A stretch of 16,371 nt of DNA from JBDRNO01 sp043811005 (lineage in GTDB: Bacteria > Bacteroidota > Bacteroidia > NORP154): assembly GCA_043811005.1 (NCBI GenBank), contig JBDRNO010000050.1, forward strand, positions 1 to 16,371, given 5' to 3'. Position numbers and translations under genes: made by a program. A model generated the notes under the pieces. It saw only the letters and a list, made by a program, of their open reading frames with translations, was not told where the DNA came from and searched no databases. This document shows positions 7,494 to 15,118 of the stretch, in pieces. The stretch's first letter is position 1, and every line of letters begins with the position of its first letter.

Positions 7494-9587
7494 ATGAACA
7501 GATACTTTTTGCTTTTTACTTTTTACTTTTTATTTGTTCTCACTTACGCTCAAGACCCGGGACAAAGCGAAGCAGAGATAATTGAAAACACAATTGAAAC
7601 AATAGCTGAGAACTTAGAAGACGAAGAAATTGACTATACCACCCTTTTTGATCAATTAACCGAACTCTACGAAAAACCTCTAAACCTTAACACTGCCTCA
7701 AAAGAACAGCTCGAACAGCTTTATATGCTGAATGAATTTCAAATTAATAACCTGTTGGAACACAGAGAGAACAATGGCAAACTTATGGCAATTTATGAAC
7801 TGCAAACAGTTGATGGATTTGACGCTGATGCCATTTCAAAAATACTGCCTTTCGTAAAGATCAGCAGAGATGTTGATGTTCCCCATCTCTCTGCCAAAGA
7901 GATGCTACTGAACGGAAAGCATGAGCTCTTTATCCGCTATCAACGGGTGTTGGAGGAACAAAATGGATTCACACCCCCTGATACAAATAGTGACGGGACA
8001 CTTACCAGCCGTTATAACGGCTCTCCGGATAAATTATATACCCGCTACCGGTTCAAGTACGGCACTAAGATCAGTTGGGGTTTCACGGCAGAAAAAGATG
8101 CGGGTGAGGAGTTGTTCAAAGGCAATCAGCAAAATGGCTTTGATTTTTACTCAGCTCACATTTCCGTGAAAGACATTGGCTTAATCAAAAGCCTTGCCAT
8201 TGGCGATTATCACGCCCAGTTAGGTCAGGGGTTGACATTTTGGTCAGGCCTCGCTTATGGTAAATCGGCAGATGTAGTGAATATAAAAAAGAATGCACAA
8301 AATATCCGCCCATACACTTCTGTTGACGAGAATGTCTTTTTACGCGGTGTGGGGACAACGATCGGGATCAGGGACTTTGAACTAACCGCTTTTTTTTCCA
8401 GGAAAAAAGTTGATGCAAATTTTTCCGAAATAAATATTTTAGATACGATTTCCGATGAGGTCAGAACAGTTTCTTCTTTCCAGTTAACCGGATTTCATCG
8501 TACCGCTAATGAACTACTTGACAAGGATGCAATTGACGAAACCATTTACGGAACACATCTTGCCTGCAAAAAAAGAAGGATAAATGTCGGCTTAACGGCA
8601 GTTCATTCATCTTACAGCGCTGATATGCAAAGAGATTTTAAGCCCTATAATCAATTTGAATTCTCTGATCAAAATAATATCAATATCGGGGCAGATTACA
8701 ATTTTATTTACCGGAATTTTAACCTTTTCGGTGAATTTTCGAGGAGCAAAAACGGGGGTATCGCTTATCTTAACGGCATGATAGTCAGCCTGGATCCTCG
8801 TTTGTCTTTCTCCCTGCTGCAGAGAAATTACCAGAGGGATTACCAGGCGCTGTTCAGCAATGCGCTCGGAGAGAACAGCAAAAACGCAAACGAAAAGGGA
8901 TGCTTTTTTGGTATAACAGCCAAGCCAAGCAGAAAATGGACCATCTCTTCCTATTATGATATTTTCACTTTCCCCTGGCTGAAATACCTGGTTGATGCAC
9001 CTTCACACGGGAATGAATTCCTCACACAAATAACATACACGCCATCTAAAAAGTTAGAAATGTACATCAGGTACAAGCAGGAAGAAAAACAAAAAAATAC
9101 TCCCGGTGACTATGAAGAGATGATTGATCACTTAATTAAAACCGAAAAACAGTCGCTGAGATATAACATAAAATATGAAATTTCAGAATCTATCAAACTC
9201 CGCAACCGGATTGAGCTGTCTAAATATCAAATAGGTGATGAAGAGGCAGAAAATGGTTATCTTATATTTCAGGATGTGATGTACAAATCTCTGAAGAGCC
9301 CCATTTCTCTTACTTTCCGATACGCCCTGTTTGATACCGACACTTACGATTCCCGCATTTATGCTTATGAAAATGATATTTTGTATGCCTATTCCATCCC
9401 CGCCCATTATTTTAGGGGAACACGGATTCAATTAACGTTACGTTATCATATAATCCGGGGAATTGATATTTGGCTTAGATATTCCCAAACATATTATAAC
9501 AACATGGATGTTATTAGTTCCGGTTTAAATGAAATTGATGGCAATACCAGATCTGAAGTAAAAGCACAGGTTAGGTTTAAACTTTAG
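7494..9587 (+). CDS. ComEA-like helix-hairpin-helix domain fused to a predicted outer-membrane barrel
   Basis: The product has 697 residues. A signal peptide (1-20, ending TYAQ) is followed by an acidic segment and a helix-hairpin-helix module at about 61-123: NLNTASKEQLEQL opens it as in ComEA, followed by LLEHRENNGKLMAIYEL and VDGFDADAISKI. The glycine-rich hairpins that contact DNA in ComEA (GIG type) are replaced by YMLNEFQ and DGFDAD. From about 140 to the end the protein alternates polar and aromatic residues in strand-length stretches and ends SEVKAQVRFKL, which fits an outer-membrane beta-barrel. Proteins with this layout occur in Bacteroidota, but I know of no established function. 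The small barrel protein gene is 5 nt upstream. DNA binding is doubtful because of the lost hairpin glycines; a structural or protein-binding role for the HhH part is as likely. Confidence 0.8.
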   Translation: MNRYFLLFTFYFLFVLTYAQDPGQSEAEIIENTIETIAENLEDEEIDYTTLFDQLTELYEKPLNLNTASKEQLEQLYMLNEFQINNLLEHRENNGKLMAIYELQTVDGFDADAISKILPFVKISRDVDVPHLSAKEMLLNGKHELFIRYQRVLEEQNGFTPPDTNSDGTLTSRYNGSPDKLYTRYRFKYGTKISWGFTAEKDAGEELFKGNQQNGFDFYSAHISVKDIGLIKSLAIGDYHAQLGQGLTFWSGLAYGKSADVVNIKKNAQNIRPYTSVDENVFLRGVGTTIGIRDFELTAFFSRKKVDANFSEINILDTISDEVRTVSSFQLTGFHRTANELLDKDAIDETIYGTHLACKKRRINVGLTAVHSSYSADMQRDFKPYNQFEFSDQNNINIGADYNFIYRNFNLFGEFSRSKNGGIAYLNGMIVSLDPRLSFSLLQRNYQRDYQALFSNALGENSKNANEKGCFFGITAKPSRKWTISSYYDIFTFPWLKYLVDAPSHGNEFLTQITYTPSKKLEMYIRYKQEEKQKNTPGDYEEMIDHLIKTEKQSLRYNIKYEISESIKLRNRIELSKYQIGDEEAENGYLIFQDVMYKSLKSPISLTFRYALFDTDTYDSRIYAYENDILYAYSIPAHYFRGTRIQLTLRYHIIRGIDIWLRYSQTYYNNMDVISSGLNEIDGNTRSEVKAQVRFKL

Positions 9588-9654
9588 CCCTAAAAGGTTC
9601 ATTATTTATAATATGTTAAGGATGATTGAATGATTTTTTATAAGTAATCAACCA

Positions 9655-9779
9655 GTCATTCGCTCCGCTGTCATTCAATTGTCATTTGCTTCGCTTCGCT
9701 CAGCGTCATTCGATTTTTAATAACTATTGAATGACTACTGAATGACCATTGAATGACTATCGAATGACTAACGAATGAC
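9655..9779. repeat. Inverted arrays of GTCATTC / GAATGAC in a gene-free gap
   Basis: The 299-bp gap 9588-9886 holds no credible gene. GTCATTC or GTCATTT occurs at 9655, 9670, 9681 and 9705. It is followed by five GAATGAC copies at 9729, 9740, 9751, 9762 and 9773, spaced exactly 11 bp. The two arrays are reverse complements, so they can fold on each other; the innermost pair forms a 10-bp stem (9705-9714 with 9726-9735, one G-T pair) around an 11-nt loop. Further GC-rich inverted bits (CGCTTCGCTCAGCG) lie between. It may be a repetitive intergenic element or a set of protein sites; no function is shown. Confidence 0.8.
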
Positions 9780-9845
9780 AATAAGTGGGTAAACCTTATA
9801 AGTATTTTTCCCATTGTCAACAATAGATTAATCCATTAATATTTG

Positions 9846-9853
9846 TAATTTTG
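9846..9853 (+). promoter_or_regulatory. Candidate Bacteroidota -7 box for the 148-residue gene
   Basis: TAATTTTG fits TAnnTTTG exactly and lies 33 nt before ATG 9887, leaving room for a short 5' leader. A TTG at 9814-9816 is too far for the usual -33 spacing to this box, but suits an alternative, looser TA-N3-TTTG at 9837-9845. The position after the repeat array suggests the gene has its own promoter. Confidence 0.4.
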
Positions 9854-9886
9854 AAAATCCTTGCATCAGCTAACATCAGTAATTAA

Positions 9887-10333
9887 ATGGCAGATGTTAT
9901 AAACCCATACAAAATAACCCCTCCAGCTATCCCTTCCGGAAGCATTTACTTGTTTAAAACCGACAGCGGGGTTGAATATGAAGTTCGTTTTGGCAGAAAA
10001 CAAAATAATATACTGGAAGCTTCAATTGTCTTTGGTGTTCTGAACGAAGAATACGATCAGGAAGAAAAGGGTGAATATGTAGTTGTTAATAAGGGCGAAA
10101 TATACCGGGTAATGACAACAATAGTAGAAGCCATCAAAATGTATATGAATGAACATCCAAGGATGATATCTTATGAATTTACAGGTGAATCCAAAAAAAA
10201 GGAAGAAGAAGAACATGTGGTTCTCACGACAAGGACAAAATTTTTTCTAAGATACATGGATAAAATATTCGGTATGGGATGGAAGCCCGTTTTAAAAGGG
10301 AATACGGTTATTGTTGTTAGGACTAAGTCGTAG
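9887..10333 (+). CDS. Uncharacterised 148-residue cytoplasmic protein
   Basis: I do not recognise this protein. It has no signal peptide or membrane segment. The N-terminal half looks like beta-strands (SIYLFKTDSGVEYEVRFG, then ILEASIVFGV and GEYVVVN). A likely helix follows (about 66-88, IYRVMTTIVEAIKMYMNEH), then a strand (ISYEFTGE), a charged KKKEEEE linker at about 103-109, another helix with RTKFFLRYMDKIFG, and a last strand (NTVIVVRTK). The mixed alpha/beta layout and complete ORF with its own upstream gap argue for a real gene. It stands alone, between the repeat array and a palindrome that covers its stop codon, so a monocistronic transcript is likely. The linker is encoded by a run of eight A followed by GGAAGAAGAAG, which includes an in-register A-AAA-AAG slippery heptamer at 10195-10201. 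Confidence 0.7.
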   Translation: MADVINPYKITPPAIPSGSIYLFKTDSGVEYEVRFGRKQNNILEASIVFGVLNEEYDQEEKGEYVVVNKGEIYRVMTTIVEAIKMYMNEHPRMISYEFTGESKKKEEEEHVVLTTRTKFFLRYMDKIFGMGWKPVLKGNTVIVVRTKS

Positions 10334-10357
10334 GGGTTCAAAATTTTGAATCCCTAC
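10330..10357. terminator. 28-bp palindrome across the stop codon, possible bidirectional terminator
   Basis: Two 14-bp arms meet without a spacer (10330-10343 and 10344-10357) with a single G-T pair. In RNA this gives a stem of about 10-12 bp closed by an AT-rich loop. The TAG stop of the upstream gene (10331-10333) lies in the left arm. No T-run follows, so termination is uncertain; it could also be a dispersed palindromic repeat. Confidence 0.45.
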
Positions 10358-10538
10358 AATAACCCCAACAACAACAAACACAAAAACGCAACGAATTCAA
10401 AAAAATCATTCCTCGTTCGTAAGGTTCTATTGTTCGTGGGTTTAAAGAAACGTATTATTTCCGCCAAAGGCGAATCCACCTCAAGAGGAAAACAAAACAC
10501 CGTTAAAAACTTTTTAAACAAACTTGAATCTTACTCCA

Positions 10539-13500
10539 ATGAACCTCATAAAAAACCTCCTATTAGCATTTCTATTAATCCTTCCCTATCAATCCCTCTA
10601 CCCCCAAAAAACTTTGCCGGTTGATACCAAACAAAACCCTGTATCTGCCAAAGAGGCAAAAAAGATAAAGCTAAAAAAGATCAACTTTCCAGGATTAAAG
10701 CTTCGCGAAACAGGTCAGCCTTCGATGAGCTTAGCCAAACCGCAGGCAGGTAAGAAAAAAGAAACCCAACTAAAAACCTATCCAAATGACCCGATCAATG
10801 TAAAGCAATATACACTCAAAAACGGGCTTACTGTTATGCTCAGTGAAAACCATGATGTGCCCCAGGTATTTGGAATGGTTGTGGTTAAAGCAGGAGGCAA
10901 GAATGATCCTGCCGATGCAACCGGCTTGGCTCATTATCTTGAACACATGCTGTTTAAGGGAACCACAACCATGGGAACGATCAATTATGAAAAGGAAAAA
11001 CCATATTTGGATAAGATAAATGACCTTTATGAAGAACTGGGTAAAACATCTGATGAGAAAGAAAGAAAAAAAATACAAGAAAAGATCAATGATCAATCGT
11101 TATTAGCAGGAGAATATGCCATTGCAAACGAAATTGATAAACTGCTTTCAGTAATTGGAGGAACTGGGGTAAATGCTTTCACTACCGAAGAATATACCGG
11201 ATACATGAACCGTTTTCCATCCAACCAAATAGACAAATGGCTTGAAATTTACAGCCATCGCTTTGAAAAACCCGTTTTTCGATTGTTTCAATCAGAATTA
11301 GAAACGGTTTATGAAGAGAAGAATATGGAAATGGATAATACCTTTTTTCAGCTATTTGAAACATTCCTGAAAAATTTCTACAAGAAACATCCTTATGGTC
11401 AGCAATCCATCATCGGCAAAACAGAGCATCTGAAAAACCCGCCATTGAAAAAAATGTACAGTTATTTCAACACATATTACGTGGCAAACAATATGGCATT
11501 ATTTCTGTCCGGTGATTTTAATTCCGAAGAGATCATAAAGTTAATTGAAGAAAAGTTTGGTGACTGGCGAACGGGCAAAATCCCTGAGTATCCAAAATTT
11601 ATTGAAAAATCCTTTAATGCCCGTGAACTTGTTGAGGTAAAAATGACACCTATTAAAATGGGTTTTATCGGATTCAGAGTTCCCGGAAATGGTCATGATG
11701 ACAATGTAATATTGGAAGTGTGTAACAATATTTTATCCAACGAAGAAGCATGTGGAATGCTCGATAAACTTGTTATTGATAACAAGATAATGTTCGCTAG
11801 TCTCTTCCCATTCAATCTCAATGATTATGGATCAACGATCTTGCTTTTTGCTCCAAAGCTTATTGGTCAGTCGCTTGACAAAGCCGAAGAATTGATTCTG
11901 TCGAGAATTAAAATGGTTCAAAATGGTGAATTTGATAACAGATTTTTTGAAGCTGTAAAAAGAAACTTAATTGCAAAAATTGCATATAAATGGGAGAGCA
12001 ACGGAGAGAGGGTTTACGAAATGGCTGATTGTTTCACACAAAACAGATCATGGGGAGAATATGTTAGCCTGGAAAATAAACTGAAGAAGGTGACAAAAGA
12101 AGATGTTATACGGGTTGCAAAACAATATTATGGCGACAATTATATCTGTATGACCTCAAAAATGGGTTTTCCAAAAAAGGATAAATTAACAAAGCCCGGT
12201 TTTAAGCCGGTAATCCCTAAAAACGAAGTCAAATCAGAATTTTACGAGAAATTCCAAAATATCCCTTCATCAAAACCAAACCCGAAATACGTTGATTTTC
12301 AAAATGATATTAATACGTTGAAGCTAAATGAACATGTTACACTTAATTTGACTAATAATCCTTTCAACAATATCTATAGCATGGAGATAGAGTATGGTAT
12401 TGGGAACTATGACCTGCCCAAGTTACTTTATGTACCATCTTATTTGGAAATGATCGGGACTAATAAATATACTGCAAATGAACTGATAGAAGAATTTTAT
12501 AAATTGGGCAGTACATACTCGTTTGAGGTTGATGAAGAGAGTTTCTCAATTTACTTAGAAGGAATAGAGGATAAATTGCCGGAAGTTTTAAAGTTAATCA
12601 GCGATTTCACTATTAATGCCAAAGCTGATGAGGAGAAGATCAAAAAATTATTACAAGATATAAAAGCAGGAAACAAGGTGTCGCGAAGGGAGCCGGATTT
12701 TATCGCTGATGCACTCCAGGAATATGCTTTATACGGAAAAAATTCATCTTTCCTGAGAGAACTAACTAAAAAGGAACTAAAAAAACTTACGGGTCAGGAA
12801 TTAGTAGAAAATTTCAATAATGCTCAGAATTATGAAATAACTATTAACTATATTGGTAAAAAAGCCACCACTGATGTAAAAAATATTTTAATTGACAATT
12901 TCCAGTTTAACCAGGATTTAAAGCCAAAGACAAAACCCATTGTTCTTGACAGGATTAAAAAAGAGGAAACCACTGTTTTTACGGTAAAAAAGAAAAAAAC
13001 CGTCCAAACCCAACTTTATTTTCATATTGAAGGAAAACCAATGAAATTAGAGGATATATCCCAAATAGATGCATTTAACGAGTATTTTGGCGCAAATATG
13101 TCGAGTTTGGTTTTTCAGGAAATCAGAGAATTCAGATCTTTGGCATATAGTGCAGGTGCCTATTACAGACTTGCAATGTTACAAGGAAAAAACAATTATT
13201 TTACAGGATATATCGGGTGCCAGGGTGATAAAACCATGGATGCTCTCGATGCCATGATCACCCTTATCCGCAACATGCCCCAAAAAAAAGAAAGAATGGA
13301 ATCCATTAAAACAGCAATGATTGAAACCGCTCAATCAAGACGGCCATCATTCAGATCACTGATTGAATATGTTGAAATTTGTAAGGAAAAGGGGTACACT
13401 GATGATCCTAATAAAATCAAAATCCCAAAATATCACCAACTCACTTTTGAAAACATCCTGACCTTTCATGAAAATGAACTAAAGGACAAGCCCATGACCA

Positions 13501-13598
13501 TCACTGTTGTCGGTAATAAAAAACGCTTTGACTTTAAAGAGTTGGAAAAGTATGGAAAAGTGATCAAAGTTAAAGAGAAGGGGTTGTTTGTTAATTAA
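10539..13598 (+). CDS. Secreted M16 (pitrilysin-type) zinc metallopeptidase
   Basis: The product has 1019 residues from ATG 10539, which gives the signal peptide MNLIKNLLLAFLLILPYQSL; an in-frame TTG at 10524 adds only five residues. The protein is a full-length two-half M16 enzyme. The catalytic half starts near residue 92 (YTLKNGLTVMLSENHDVPQV) and carries the inverted zinc motif H132-Y-L-E135-H136. E253 and E260, in ELETVYEEKN, are spaced like E182 and E189 of insulysin, so E260 is the expected third zinc ligand. H136 and E260 are 124 residues apart against 77 in insulysin, owing to a charged helical insert (about 150-200) seen in Bacteroidota relatives. The C-terminal half has R863 and Y870 in REFRSLAY, matching the conserved Arg-Tyr pair that holds substrate. 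It probably degrades peptides in the periplasm or at the envelope; substrates are unknown. It converges on aroA. Confidence 0.93.
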   Translation: MNLIKNLLLAFLLILPYQSLYPQKTLPVDTKQNPVSAKEAKKIKLKKINFPGLKLRETGQPSMSLAKPQAGKKKETQLKTYPNDPINVKQYTLKNGLTVMLSENHDVPQVFGMVVVKAGGKNDPADATGLAHYLEHMLFKGTTTMGTINYEKEKPYLDKINDLYEELGKTSDEKERKKIQEKINDQSLLAGEYAIANEIDKLLSVIGGTGVNAFTTEEYTGYMNRFPSNQIDKWLEIYSHRFEKPVFRLFQSELETVYEEKNMEMDNTFFQLFETFLKNFYKKHPYGQQSIIGKTEHLKNPPLKKMYSYFNTYYVANNMALFLSGDFNSEEIIKLIEEKFGDWRTGKIPEYPKFIEKSFNARELVEVKMTPIKMGFIGFRVPGNGHDDNVILEVCNNILSNEEACGMLDKLVIDNKIMFASLFPFNLNDYGSTILLFAPKLIGQSLDKAEELILSRIKMVQNGEFDNRFFEAVKRNLIAKIAYKWESNGERVYEMADCFTQNRSWGEYVSLENKLKKVTKEDVIRVAKQYYGDNYICMTSKMGFPKKDKLTKPGFKPVIPKNEVKSEFYEKFQNIPSSKPNPKYVDFQNDINTLKLNEHVTLNLTNNPFNNIYSMEIEYGIGNYDLPKLLYVPSYLEMIGTNKYTANELIEEFYKLGSTYSFEVDEESFSIYLEGIEDKLPEVLKLISDFTINAKADEEKIKKLLQDIKAGNKVSRREPDFIADALQEYALYGKNSSFLRELTKKELKKLTGQELVENFNNAQNYEITINYIGKKATTDVKNILIDNFQFNQDLKPKTKPIVLDRIKKEETTVFTVKKKKTVQTQLYFHIEGKPMKLEDISQIDAFNEYFGANMSSLVFQEIREFRSLAYSAGAYYRLAMLQGKNNYFTGYIGCQGDKTMDALDAMITLIRNMPQKKERMESIKTAMIETAQSRRPSFRSLIEYVEICKEKGYTDDPNKIKIPKYHQLTFENILTFHENELKDKPMTITVVGNKKRFDFKELEKYGKVIKVKEKGLFVN

Positions 13599-13661
13599 CC
13601 TAAGTTGCCACCTATTGAAACTGATGTGGTATTCATCTACTGGTAAAAAATATATACAACT

Positions 13662-13746
13662 ACTGGCAACTGGTAACTGGATGCTGGTTTATGTCCGTAA
13701 TGCTTATTTTATAGGGAGTTTACCAGCAACCAGAAGCCAGCAACAG
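13662..13746. repeat. Opposed 7-bp repeat arrays between convergent genes
   Basis: The 209-bp gap between the converging M16 and aroA genes carries ACTGG/GCTGG at 13662, 13669, 13676 and 13683. After 35 bp come CCAG copies at 13723, 13730 and 13737 plus a degraded CAG at 13744. Both arrays have an exact 7-bp period and are reverse complements, so they can form a long imperfect hairpin with an AT-rich loop. It may act as a terminator for both genes or be a dispersed intergenic repeat. The rest of the gap is plain AT-rich DNA. Confidence 0.8.
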
Positions 13747-13807
13747 TTTTTTATTAGCAATTATATATTTTACCTAACAAAAAGTAATAAGTAGCAACTT
13801 GCGTTAA

Positions 13808-15070
13808 TTAATATTCTTCTATCTTAAATCCAACCGACCTCAAATCCTCCCAAAAACGCGGATAGGATTTATTCACTACACCGGGATCTTTTATTTTTAT
13901 TTCACCATACTTTATCGCGACCGGAGCAAAAGCCATCGCCATGCGGTGATCGTTATAAGTATGAAATTCAGTGTTCGGAGTTTGGGATTTGGGATTTGGT
14001 TTAATTATTATACCTCCCTTATTAAATTCTTTAACTTTTACACTAATTTTATCAAGTTCATTTTTTAACGCAGTAATTCTATCAGTCTCCTTGATCCTTA
14101 AGCTTTCCAATCCTCCAAATATTCCGGAAATACCCAACACAGAAGAAACAACAATAACTGTTTGAGCCAGATCGGGGCAATCACTGAAATCAAATCCAAA
14201 TTGCTCAGCCACAGGTTTACCCTTATATAAACGAATACCATTATCCAAATACTCAGTCTGTACACCAAAATGAGTAAAAATCCGGGCTACAATAGCGTCA
14301 CCCTGAATTGTCTCTTTTTTTATATTGGTAATTATTAAATCAGCTTCATCTGCCAGGGAAACCATTGCATACCAATAAGAAGCCGAGCTCCAATCTCCTT
14401 CAATTATATAATCTTTCTCATTAGGTACAGATGTAAAATACCCTCCATGCTCAACCATAATTGTATCATCGTGCCAACTACATAAAACACCGAAATGTTT
14501 CATTATCTTTAAAGTCATCTTGATATACGGCTTGGAAGCAATTATTCCCTGGCGGTTGTCCGGCGGGCTGGTAATCTTAATGCTCAATCCATTTGGTAAA
14601 ACCGGTGCAATTAACAGTAATGCACTGATATACTGGCTGCTCAGACTTCCGTCAATTTCAACTTCTTGTCCGCTAAGCGATGCTCCCTTGATCTTTAGCG
14701 GTGGATAACCCTCTTTGCCTAGGTATTCGATCTCAGCGCCCAGTTGCCTCAACGCATCCACCAGGATTGAAACTGGTCGCTCTTTCATCCTTTCAGAGCC
14801 GGTCAAAATCCATGTGCCTTGTTTTATTGACAGATAAGCAGTTAAAAAGCGCATAGCAGTCCCGGCAGCACCAACATCCAAAACCGACTCTGTGGATGTT
14901 AATAATTGCTGTAATACTTTTGTATCCTCAGCATCAGATAAGTTGCTGATTTCAAAACCCTCCTTACACAATGCCCGGATAATAAGCACACGATTGCTTA
15001 TGCTTTTAGATGAAGGCAGGGTGATCTTACCTTTTAGTTCTTTTGTTGGTTTTGAAATTTTATAGGTCAT
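13808..15070 (-). CDS. aroA: 3-phosphoshikimate 1-carboxyvinyltransferase (EPSP synthase)
   Basis: This cytoplasmic enzyme transfers the enolpyruvyl group of PEP to shikimate-3-phosphate, the sixth step of the shikimate pathway. All 420 residues are present, close to the family norm. Visible motifs: LPSSKSISNR with K22 (residues 19-27), GAAGTAMR (67-74, PEP loop, with Ala in place of the Asn of the E. coli NAGTAMR motif and the glycine kept), RMKERPV (94-100), DGSLSSQY (140-147), GDWSSASYW (225-233), SDCPDLAQT with D300, LRIKETDR with E328 and R331, and NDHRMAMAF with H375 and R376. It starts 48 nt after aroB on the same strand, so the two probably form one transcript. The loop KPNPKSQTPN (about 357-366) is encoded by a 7-bp tandem repeat but keeps roughly the length of the E. 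coli loop. Confidence 0.97.
   Translation of the reverse strand: MTYKISKPTKELKGKITLPSSKSISNRVLIIRALCKEGFEISNLSDAEDTKVLQQLLTSTESVLDVGAAGTAMRFLTAYLSIKQGTWILTGSERMKERPVSILVDALRQLGAEIEYLGKEGYPPLKIKGASLSGQEVEIDGSLSSQYISALLLIAPVLPNGLSIKITSPPDNRQGIIASKPYIKMTLKIMKHFGVLCSWHDDTIMVEHGGYFTSVPNEKDYIIEGDWSSASYWYAMVSLADEADLIITNIKKETIQGDAIVARIFTHFGVQTEYLDNGIRLYKGKPVAEQFGFDFSDCPDLAQTVIVVSSVLGISGIFGGLESLRIKETDRITALKNELDKISVKVKEFNKGGIIIKPNPKSQTPNTEFHTYNDHRMAMAFAPVAIKYGEIKIKDPGVVNKSYPRFWEDLRSVGFKIEEY
13974..14001. repeat. Four 7-bp tandem units inside aroA
   Basis: On the plus strand the units read TTCGGAG, TTTGGGA, TTTGGGA and TTTGGTT, with an exact 7-bp period. They encode, on the minus strand, the Pro/Asn-rich loop of AroA just before NDHRMAM. 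Because 7 is not a multiple of 3, each added or lost single unit would break the frame. No inverted partner is seen next to it. Confidence 0.7.
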
Positions 15071-15118
15071 TAACTAATAAGTATCAGAATACCAATGTTT
15101 TTTAAAAAAATCATGTTC

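Noticed and set aside
8390..8397. T8 run in the HhH-barrel gene as a phase-variation tract
   Set aside because: Eight T encoding Phe-Phe is ordinary in an AT-rich genome, and there is no sign of frame disruption.
9729..9779. CRISPR-like array
   Set aside because: The repeat is 7 bp at 11-bp spacing, far too short for CRISPR repeats and spacers, and no cas genes are present.
10346..10624. 92-codon ORF between the 148-residue gene and the peptidase
   Set aside because: It overlaps the peptidase signal peptide in another frame, starts inside the 10330-10357 palindrome, and is low-complexity Asn/Lys/Ser sequence.
13588..13794. 68-codon ORF after the peptidase
   Set aside because: It is made mostly of the 7-bp repeat arrays, has no recognisable protein features, and starts inside the peptidase gene.
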